The notes below the pieces were generated by a model. The model worked only from the letters and a program-made list of their open reading frames with translations. It was not told where the DNA came from and did not search any database. DNA of 6,475 bases from Planctomycetaceae bacterium (GTDB lineage: Bacteria; Planctomycetota; Planctomycetia; Pirellulales; Thermoguttaceae): NCBI GenBank assembly GCA_031259095.1, contig JAIRLW010000123.1, forward strand, positions 1-6,475, in the 5' to 3' direction. Below are positions 1 through 5,026 of the stretch, one piece after another. The stretch's first letter is position 1, and each line of letters begins with the position of its first letter. A program made the translations under genes and the position numbers.

Positions 1-1249
1 GTCGATCAAGACTAATCGGATAACGATTCATCGCCAAAATCCGGCGAGTTTCGTCCAACGGCGAATTGGCGGCTTCGGCAGTTTCCTCGATTGTCGGTTC
101 ACGCCCGAACTCTTGTAACAGTTTTCGTGAAACGTTGCGCATTTTAGACATTGTTTCGACCATGTGAACGGGGATCCGTATTGTCCGGCTCTGATCGGCA
201 ACCGCCCGCGTAATCGCCTGACGAATCCACCACGTCGCATACGTACAAAATTTGAAACCGCGGCGATATTCAAATTTGTCCACCGCACGCATCAAACCGG
301 CATTGCCTTCCTGAATCAAGTCAAGGAAACTCAAACCGCGATTCCGATACTTTTTCGCAATCGACACCACCAACCGGAGATTCCCTTCGGATAATCCGCG
401 TTTCGCCTCCTGATATTTCGCAAAAAGGTCTTTAACATACTTGACCCGATTACGAAGACTCGTTGGAGTTTCCTGCGTTAATTGCAAAATGTTACGAAAT
501 TCGTCCAGTAACGGTTGACGTTCATATTCCGGTCGTCCGCTGGCACGGTGTCCGCGAATTCGTTCTTTTAATTCGTCCACCCTGCGGCTAAATTCTTCCA
601 ATGTTGGAATCATTGTTTCAATACGTTGTGTTCGGAGACCAAGTTCTTCAATTAACCGGACTGCACGCCGGCGCGAACGTCCTAATCGTATCCACGTATT
701 TTTTCGTTCTTCGGGATCACGGGAACAACTCGTTGAAATACGATAATCTTTATGGTTTCGGCGAACCATGAGTTCCAGTGAACGAAGATTATGAGGGAAT
801 CGTCCCATAATCTGCTGTTTTTCAAGGCTGTCCGTTACGGAGACCTGAACTGTCCGATCAAACGGCAATTCATTGTGATGAACCCGTCGCAAGGTCCGAA
901 CCGCATGTTGGAGAACATAATCGCATTCCAACAACTTGGCACGGAATTTTCGTCGGGTAATCTCAATTTGTTTGGCTAACGCGATTTCCCGTTGACGGGT
1001 GAGGAGGGGAATCTCACCCATTTGAGTCAGATACATTCGCACCGGATCATCCGACCAAGCATCGACTGCCTCCAACTTAAAAAGTTCTTCATCGAACAGT
1101 TCCGCTTCTTCTTCGTCCTCGTCCTCGTCAATGAGAAGGGAATCCACCATCTCGTCTTCGTCAATATCAACATCGTCAAGATGGAGCATCTCTTCTTCAG
1201 GAACAAGCACATCATCAAAATCATCTATGAGAACATCTGGATCGTACAA
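1..1249 (-). CDS. rpoD: Primary RNA polymerase sigma factor RpoD/SigA (N-terminal part, cut by window edge)
   Basis: This is the sigma-70 subunit that directs core RNA polymerase to housekeeping promoters. About 416 residues are visible. Residues 1-68 are extremely acidic (roughly half D/E), in place of a classical region 1.1. Region 1.2 starts at [12 protein letters not shown] (about 67). A spacer of roughly 180 residues, rich in arginine and predicted helix, follows. Region 2 spans about 283-365 with [35 protein letters not shown] and the region 2.3/2.4 segment [20 protein letters not shown], then [10 protein letters not shown] of region 3.0. Region 3.1 ([12 protein letters not shown]) is present, and region 4 lies beyond position 1. 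The complete region 2 and RIPVHM motif argue for a primary sigma factor rather than an ECF or stress sigma. I chose a TTG start because a stop lies nine codons upstream, no ATG occurs before residue 21, and CAGGAG sits 6 nt ahead. The gene is transcribed divergently from the rest of the window. Confidence 0.95.
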   Translation of the reverse strand, partial: MYDPDVLIDDFDDVLVPEEEMLHLDDVDIDEDEMVDSLLIDEDEDEEEAELFDEELFKLEAVDAWSDDPVRMYLTQMGEIPLLTRQREIALAKQIEITRRKFRAKLLECDYVLQHAVRTLRRVHHNELPFDRTVQVSVTDSLEKQQIMGRFPHNLRSLELMVRRNHKDYRISTSCSRDPEERKNTWIRLGRSRRRAVRLIEELGLRTQRIETMIPTLEEFSRRVDELKERIRGHRASGRPEYERQPLLDEFRNILQLTQETPTSLRNRVKYVKDLFAKYQEAKRGLSEGNLRLVVSIAKKYRNRGLSFLDLIQEGNAGLMRAVDKFEYRRGFKFCTYATWWIRQAITRAVADQSRTIRIPVHMVETMSKMRNVSRKLLQEFGREPTIEETAEAANSPLDETRRILAMNRYPISLDR

Positions 1250-1255
1250 TCTAAA

Positions 1256-1261
1256 CTCCTG
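1256..1261 (-). promoter_or_regulatory. Ribosome binding site of rpoD that decides a TTG start
   Basis: On the minus strand CAGGAG lies 6 nt before TTG at 1249-1247. The first in-frame ATG is 20 codons further in, within the acidic stretch, and has no comparable site. This supports the rare TTG start codon. Confidence 0.65.
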
Positions 1262-1413
1262 TAAAATAATAAGTTAAGTGGTTGATTTATTACCGTTTTC
1301 CAAAATCGTCGGGGGGACAACAACCGGATTTTTACCATCGACAATTATAACGACGGAAAAATGATCTGGAAAAACGGGAAAATAAGCAAATCTCTGTTCT
1401 TTTTACGTAATTC

Positions 1414-1442
1414 AGTATCTCTCAGATTGAAAATTCTTGCAA
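1414..1442 (-). promoter_or_regulatory. Candidate sigma-70 promoter for rpoD
   Basis: On the minus strand TTGCAA (1442-1437) and GATACT (1419-1414) are separated by 17 bp. Each hexamer matches the consensus at four of six positions. Transcription would start near 1407, giving a leader of about 160 nt. In AT-rich DNA such matches arise by chance, so this is only a plausible candidate. Confidence 0.3.
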
Positions 1443-1625
1443 AAACTCAAAATATTATTCAATATTACCAAATTTATTCAACAATTTACCCAAAAAGTTC
1501 ACCCTAATTTAATACCCCGATAATCATCTTCAATAATTGTTCACTAAAGGAAATTTCTCTGTTTCATACCGGATCAAACTTGTCACTCAAAATAATATAT
1601 TCCGTTTAGTATAACATAACTATAT

Positions 1626-1682
1626 TGAACAGGAAGTACCGGTTTCCGCTGTAGGAATACAAAATGCTCTGTTCATCAGCGG
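1626..1682 (+). other. Possible pseudoknotted structured RNA element (strand uncertain)
   Basis: TGAACAG (1626-1632) is the exact complement of CTGTTCA (1669-1675), and CCGCTG (1646-1651) is the exact complement of CAGCGG (1677-1682). The four arms alternate, which is the geometry of an H-type pseudoknot. A further hairpin, GCGAT/ATCGC (1701-1705 and 1715-1719), follows. No known RNA family is recognised. Chance pairing is possible. Confidence 0.18.
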
Positions 1683-1752
1683 GACTCCAACATCTCACAA
1701 GCGATTCTTTCTGCATCGCCAAAAAAAATAGTAACAGGATGTTAATAACAAC

Positions 1753-1779
1753 GGATTGAAAGGATTGAAAATTGAAAAT
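1753..1779. repeat. Short 9-bp tandem repeat (GGATTGAAA type)
   Basis: GGATTGAAA occurs at 1753-1761 and again at 1762-1770, followed by a diverged unit ATTGAAAAT at 1771-1779. The 9-bp period matches that of the GTCCCTAAA-type repeats elsewhere in the window, although the unit sequence differs. Confidence 0.5.
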
Positions 1780-1830
1780 CAAACGAATCGAATTGTTCGT
1801 AACTGACATGAACTAATATACCTCACATTC

Positions 1831-1851
1831 AGACGCAATGCGTTTTTTTTT
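1831..1851 (+). terminator. Orphan terminator-like hairpin
   Basis: AGACGC (1831-1836) can pair with GCGTTT (1840-1845) around an AAT loop, using one G-U pair, and a run of nine T follows from 1843. The stem is short, with only four strong pairs at its core. No plus-strand gene lies upstream within the intergenic region, so if functional it would end an unannotated RNA. Confidence 0.3.
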
Positions 1852-2251
1852 ATTATTTGGCAAGAAATTATTGTCAGGTAAAACAGGCAAGAAGCAAAAA
1901 ATTGTCGAATTACCTAAAACATACTGGTCGTTCCATCTATCCGTAATCTTTCGATGAAAACTAGGAAGACACATTTGATCTTTGCTTGTCCTGATCAAAT
2001 GACAGATGATTTTCCGGTCTGAATAGACAACAGGTTATTGGGTTCATGGTGTGTTTAGTTTTGTGGTAAAAAAAAGCCGGATGCCGGAAATGTAAGGGTT
2101 GGAAAAAACCAGATATCCTATCTGATCTAATTTCATGGAACAAATGTCCTAATTCAGACCCTTTTATTAAATATTTTATCATTTTCTTGAGAAAAAATCC
2201 AGAGAAAAATAATTTTTATCGAAAATTTTTAGGAGTTTGTGAGGAATGCAC

Positions 2252-2344
2252 GTGAAAATTTATTTGAAGCGGGATTGCAATACTTTTCGATTATTTCGTT
2301 TTTTTGCATTCTCCGAAATAAAATGTAATTTGTGTATCGTCTAA
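2252..2344 (+). CDS. Possible small ORF, 30 residues, unknown
   Basis: A short open frame starts at GTG 2252 (or ATG 2246, same frame) and ends at TAA 2342-2344. GAGGA at 2241-2245 lies 6 nt before the GTG, and AGGAG at 2231-2235 lies 10 nt before the ATG. The product begins MKIYLKRDCNTFRLF and ends KCNLCIV. It is basic, with three cysteines and no recognisable domain. The ribosome-site spacing is its only real support, because a frame of this length is expected often by chance. Its stop codon lies 4 nt before the -35 box of the promoter for the zinc-ribbon gene. I would treat it as a candidate only. Confidence 0.15.
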   Translation: MKIYLKRDCNTFRLFRFFAFSEIKCNLCIV

Positions 2345-2348
2345 ATGC

Positions 2349-2377
2349 TTGCTTTTCTTAACCGTGAATGATATAAT
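2349..2377 (+). promoter_or_regulatory. Strong sigma-70 promoter with extended -10
   Basis: TTGCTT (2349-2354) and a perfect TATAAT (2372-2377) are separated by 17 bp, and TGA immediately before the -10 box makes an extended -10 element. Transcription would start near 2384. It faces the zinc-ribbon gene, giving a leader of about 115 nt, but a terminator-like hairpin lies within that leader. Confidence 0.65.
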
Positions 2378-2414
2378 AATTGCCGTCTGTTGCTGATTGG
2401 GCTGTTAAAAATTG

Positions 2415-2450
2415 CCGGTTTTGAGATTTGAAAAAACTGGATTGTTTTTT
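2415..2450 (+). terminator. Terminator-like hairpin in the leader of the zinc-ribbon gene (attenuator or end of a small RNA)
   Basis: CCGGTTTT (2415-2422) pairs with AAAACTGG (2433-2440) through eight pairs, one of them G-U. A 10-nt loop separates the arms and ATTGTTTTTT follows. It lies about 30-65 nt after the predicted transcription start and about 50 nt before the GTG start of the next gene. Confidence 0.45.
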
Positions 2451-2487
2451 ACCGACTGTCTATTTTATTACTTATGAAAAATAAGAA

Positions 2488-2493
2488 AAGGAG
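2488..2493 (+). promoter_or_regulatory. Ribosome binding site deciding a GTG start
   Basis: AAGGAG lies 6 nt before GTG at 2500. This fixes the start of the zinc-ribbon gene at a GTG that directly precedes the cysteine motif; the next in-frame ATG comes after most of that motif. Confidence 0.75.
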
Positions 2494-2499
2494 TATATC

Positions 2500-3141
2500 G
2501 TGTCTCAGAAATATCTTTTACCCTGTTCCTGCGGGCGATCATGCGAAATCGAAACCGTCCAAGCCGGTCAAATGATTACGTGTACCTGCGGACAAACGCA
2601 ACAAGTTCCGTCTTTGCTGAAAATTCGGAATTTACCGGTTGCGGAAGAAAAGAAAACAGACCATTCGGAACGTTCTAAACCAAAACCGGAAACCGGTAAA
2701 ATGCGCCAAGTTTTTTTTCTTCTTGGAGTTATTTTTTTCCTGCCAGCCGTGATTTTTTTTATTTGGGCGTTGTTTTCCTATCCTTTACCGCGTGATGTGT
2801 CCCGAAAACAAGAATGGTTTAGTTATGGTTCGACAAAGTTGTTGTATCAAAATTCAACGCCCATTCCTGATTTCGAACATACGATTCTTTTGATTCGGAA
2901 CGAGGATTTTGATCAGATGAATCCGATGGAACTCTATTTCTATTTCAAAATACTTGAACGCGGTCCGAATTTCAGTTATAATTTTCAGGAAAATTATCAG
3001 GCGCTTCGGGACGCTTATCATATCCGTGTTGCGGCGGGCGCTGTTGTGTTATTTCTGGTCTTGATGAGTTTTACCGCTTCATTTTTTATGCCGAAACGGG
3101 ATGTTATTGTTACAGGATGGAGCGGAAGCGAATGGAAATAA
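2500..3141 (+). CDS. Zinc-ribbon protein with two membrane spans, unknown function
   Basis: The 213-residue product opens with a compact cysteine motif: C9-x-C11-G, C15, then C28-x-C30-G followed by QVP. The pattern 'CxCG ... AGQxxxCxCG ... VP' resembles the small zinc ribbons that many planctomycete membrane proteins carry, with C9, C11, C28 and C30 as probable ligands. A charged Lys/Glu/Pro linker (about 41-69) leads to a hydrophobic helix at about 71-92. A polar domain of about 80 residues (93-175) with several Tyr/Phe residues follows, then a second helix at about 176-197 and a short tail. Basic residues beside both helices (KMRQ, MPKRD) suggest the N-terminus and C-terminus are cytoplasmic and the middle domain is outside. 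I do not recognise a characterised family. It has its own promoter and leader and lies 160 bp before the pseudokinase gene. Confidence 0.8.
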   Translation: MSQKYLLPCSCGRSCEIETVQAGQMITCTCGQTQQVPSLLKIRNLPVAEEKKTDHSERSKPKPETGKMRQVFFLLGVIFFLPAVIFFIWALFSYPLPRDVSRKQEWFSYGSTKLLYQNSTPIPDFEHTILLIRNEDFDQMNPMELYFYFKILERGPNFSYNFQENYQALRDAYHIRVAAGAVVLFLVLMSFTASFFMPKRDVIVTGWSGSEWK

Positions 3142-3155
3142 ACAAAACATTTCAC

Positions 3156-3164
3156 TGATATAAT
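3156..3164 (+). promoter_or_regulatory. Candidate extended -10 promoter for the pseudokinase gene
   Basis: TGATATAAT repeats exactly the extended -10 sequence found at 2369-2377. No good -35 box lies at the right distance (it would fall on the stop codon of the preceding gene). Transcription would start near 3171, about 130 nt before the start codon. Confidence 0.35.
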
Positions 3165-3231
3165 TACCGCATATAACTACCGCAATCGCAAAATTTTTTT
3201 ATAACTGTTATTTGTCTCATTAGCCGCTGCC

Positions 3232-3249
3232 GTCCCTAATGTCCCTAAA
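3232..3249. repeat. Two tandem 9-bp repeat units (GTCCCTAAT, GTCCCTAAA)
   Basis: GTCCCTAAT (3232-3240) is followed directly by GTCCCTAAA (3241-3249). The second unit is identical to one at 5002-5010 in the cutA-desulfurase gap. The two sites therefore belong to one short intergenic repeat family. Here only one orientation is present and no palindrome is formed. Confidence 0.6.
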
Positions 3250-3301
3250 ACGGTCAAATTGCCTTACAAAATGTGAAACATTTAGAATTTTTTGAAAATA
3301 T

Positions 3302-4579
3302 ATGCAGCCGGGACAACTTATTTTGGGCGAATTTTTATTACAACGTCTTGTGTCTAATCATCAGACCGGCGAGGTGTGGCGTGCGTTGGAAGTAAAAGTT
3401 GGACGGCTGGTTCTGCTTCGTTTCATTCCCGAACCATTCAGAACATCAGACATGGCAATGAAACGGTTACAGCGCCATTTTGTTATGACGCAACAATGGA
3501 AATATCCGAATATTGTTCCGTTTGACCGTTTGGTGGAACAATCCGAAAGCGGAGCGTTTCTTGTTTCGCGGTTTGTGGAAGGTCTTTTGCTCAATGAATA
3601 CGCTGCCCAATGGATTCAAGCGGAAGGGCGATTTCCATTTCGTTTAATTTTCGATGTTTTGCGACCTGTTGCCGTTGCACTGGATGAAGCAAAAACACAA
3701 CATCTGGCACATCGAAGTCTTTCTCCCCGTATGATTGTGGTCAGTCCAACCGAAGGGATTCAAATTCAGGGTTTTGATTTACCCGGTGTTATTCGTGAAA
3801 GTCTGAATGTTCCTGATGATTTGGAAACAATTCGATATCTTGCCCCTGAACAAATTCAGACTCGAAAATCCGGCGCATTATCCGATCAATATTCGTTTGC
3901 CATGATTGTTGCGGAATTGCTTGCCAATAAAGTATTGTTCACCGCAAACAACGCCGAAGAATTACGCACAAAAATTCTGACAACACCGTCGCCGATGTTA
4001 CCGGATTATCGGGATTGCGTGAATGCGTCGTTGCAGCGGTCGCTTCATCGTGATTCTTCGGCTCGATTTCCGTCTTGTATTCAATTTCTTGACGGATTAT
4101 CCGGTTCGATTCCTGTTGACTTCCCGCCTTACAGTGTTCCAAATCCAATTGCTTCAACTCAAATTACTCCGGTTCCAGATGCTCAATCGATCATGGTTCC
4201 TTCGGAATTGCTTGATTCCATTTACACGTTGGCGACTCCAACAACATCGCCATCGTTCACCAATTCATCACCAATTTCGTCAACAACTCCATCTCCAACT
4301 GCCGCAACATCAACAAATTCGGCGTCGGAAAATCAGCAATCCGTCCGCGAGATGATTTCAGAAAAAAATGTTTCGTTCAAAAAAATCATCGCAGCAGCTC
4401 AATCCGCCAACGCAGAAAAGATTGCTTCAAAAATTCGTCAAGAACGGCGAATCCGGTTTTGGTTTAATTTCTGGATTTTCCTGCTGTTTCTGAGTTTTTT
4501 GATTGGAGTTTATCTCTGTCGTGAATATCTCGTTTTATTATGTAAAAATGCCGCAAAATTATTCGGCGAAATTTTTTAA
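3302..4579 (+). CDS. Membrane-anchored protein kinase homologue lacking all catalytic motifs (predicted pseudokinase)
   Basis: The 425-residue product has a Hanks-type Ser/Thr kinase fold outline at residues 8-270, a Ser/Thr/Pro-rich linker (about 275-345), a charged helix, and one transmembrane helix (about 386-406) preceded by RQERRIR, so the kinase-like domain should be cytoplasmic. Fold landmarks are kept: KYPNIV (67-72), HR (137-138), LAPE (180-183), the helix-F Asp in SDQYSF (D195) and the late Arg in ARFPSC (R255). Catalytic ones are lost: no glycine loop (VSNHQT), the VAIK Lys is Arg40, the helix-C Glu appears to be His59, HRDLKxxN reads HRSLSPRM (139 Ser, 141 Ser, 144 Met), and DFG reads GFD (157-159). 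Phosphotransfer is therefore unlikely, and a scaffold or sensing role is an inference. There is no clear Shine-Dalgarno before the ATG. cutA follows after 12 nt, implying co-transcription. Confidence 0.85.
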   Translation: MQPGQLILGEFLLQRLVSNHQTGEVWRALEVKVGRLVLLRFIPEPFRTSDMAMKRLQRHFVMTQQWKYPNIVPFDRLVEQSESGAFLVSRFVEGLLLNEYAAQWIQAEGRFPFRLIFDVLRPVAVALDEAKTQHLAHRSLSPRMIVVSPTEGIQIQGFDLPGVIRESLNVPDDLETIRYLAPEQIQTRKSGALSDQYSFAMIVAELLANKVLFTANNAEELRTKILTTPSPMLPDYRDCVNASLQRSLHRDSSARFPSCIQFLDGLSGSIPVDFPPYSVPNPIASTQITPVPDAQSIMVPSELLDSIYTLATPTTSPSFTNSSPISSTTPSPTAATSTNSASENQQSVREMISEKNVSFKKIIAAAQSANAEKIASKIRQERRIRFWFNFWIFLLFLSFLIGVYLCREYLVLLCKNAAKLFGEIF

Positions 4580-4591
4580 CCGACCATTGCC

Positions 4592-4915
4592 ATGACGTCC
4601 GCTTATATCCAAGTTCAAATGACCTTTCCGACGGAAGAATCGGCGAATCAGGTTGCGGCAAAACTTGTTGAATCGCATTTGGCAGCCTGTGCGCAGATTT
4701 TGAAACCAATTCGAAGTATTTACGTTTGGAAAGGAAATCGTGAAACAAGCGATGAAATTTTAGTGTTGGCAAAAACCAAATCAATCTTGTTTGACCGGCT
4801 TGTTGAAACTGTTCGTGATAGTCATCCTTATGAATGTCCACAAATTGTTGCGTTACCGATTCTTGCCGGCAATGCGGATTATCTTAACTGGATCGAAGAA
4901 CAATGTAATGACTAA
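4592..4915 (+). CDS. cutA: CutA1 divalent-cation tolerance protein
   Basis: At 107 residues this is a full-length CutA, a small cytoplasmic protein that forms trimers with a ferredoxin-like fold and is linked to divalent metal (copper) tolerance. Its exact biochemical role is unsettled. The family signatures are present in order: the N-terminal strand and helix TFPTEESANQVAAKLVES, LAACAQI (30-36), IRSIYVWKG (40-48), the Glu/Lys-rich middle EILVLAKT, and HPYECPQIVALPI (78-90), followed by YLNWIEEQ. The start is ATG 4592. No Shine-Dalgarno sequence is visible, but the stop of the pseudokinase gene lies only 12 nt upstream, so translation may be coupled. A large inverted repeat begins at its stop codon and separates it from the cysteine desulfurase gene. 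Confidence 0.95.
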   Translation: MTSAYIQVQMTFPTEESANQVAAKLVESHLAACAQILKPIRSIYVWKGNRETSDEILVLAKTKSILFDRLVETVRDSHPYECPQIVALPILAGNADYLNWIEEQCND

Positions 4916-5019
4916 TTAGGGACTTTAGGGAGATGTGGGGCATTAGGGATATTAGGGACAAGTCTAGTCCTGAAGACTCTAATGTTCCTAACGTCCCACG
5001 TGTCCCTAAAGTCCCTTCA
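4915..5019. repeat. Long imperfect inverted repeat built of 9-bp units (GTCCCTAAA family)
   Basis: Left half: five adjoining 9-bp units at 4915-4959 (ATTAGGGAC, TTTAGGGAG, ATGTGGGGC, ATTAGGGAT, ATTAGGGAC). Right half: units in the opposite orientation at 4975-5019 (GACTCTAAT, GTTCCTAAC, GTCCCACGT, GTCCCTAAA, GTCCCTTCA). Arms 4918-4951 and 4983-5016 pair over 34 positions with few mismatches, including a perfect outer 14 bp. An inner stem, AGTCT (4961-4965) with AGACT (4974-4978), closes the centre. Transcribed, it would be a very large hairpin between cutA and the desulfurase gene. Confidence 0.85.
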
Positions 5020-5026
5020 AACTGCC

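Larger units (their letters stand above)
1250..2499. other. Long AT-rich divergent intergenic region without a convincing protein gene
   Basis: About 1.25 kb separates rpoD (minus) from the zinc-ribbon gene (plus). Open frames of 61-73 codons on the minus strand (1606-1809, 1813-1998, 1961-2182) have no good ribosome site, no recognisable motif and random-looking composition, so I do not call them genes. The region holds a possible rpoD promoter, a 9-bp tandem repeat at 1753-1779, a possible pseudoknot at 1626-1682, a terminator-like hairpin at 1831-1851, one possible small ORF near 2252, and a good promoter followed by a terminator-like hairpin at 2349-2450. I see no tRNA, rRNA or CRISPR in it. 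Confidence 0.6.

Noticed and set aside
1580..1615. Plus-strand promoter TTGTCA ... TATAAC
   Set aside because: The spacing between the boxes is 24 bp (21 bp to the alternative TAGTAT), outside the functional range for sigma-70.
1640..1685. Hammerhead-ribozyme-like core on the minus strand (CTGATGA, later GAAAC)
   Set aside because: The flanking bases cannot form stem II (the pair next to the core would be A-G), and the CTG is already part of a different complementary pair.
1606..1809. Minus-strand open frame of 67 codons
   Set aside because: There is no ribosome site or recognisable motif, the composition is random-looking, and the frame covers tandem repeat and terminator-proximal sequence.
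2075..2089. Minus-strand terminator-like CCGG-CAT-CCGG hairpin followed by T7
   Set aside because: The stem is only four pairs with a 3-nt loop, and no minus-strand gene lies upstream of it that I can support.
1813..2182. Two overlapping minus-strand open frames of 61 and 73 codons
   Set aside because: They overlap each other, have no domain or good start context, and lie in AT-rich intergenic DNA.
4915..5019. CRISPR array
   Set aside because: Units are 9 bp, contiguous without spacers, and present in both orientations, unlike CRISPR repeats of about 25-36 bp with unique spacers.
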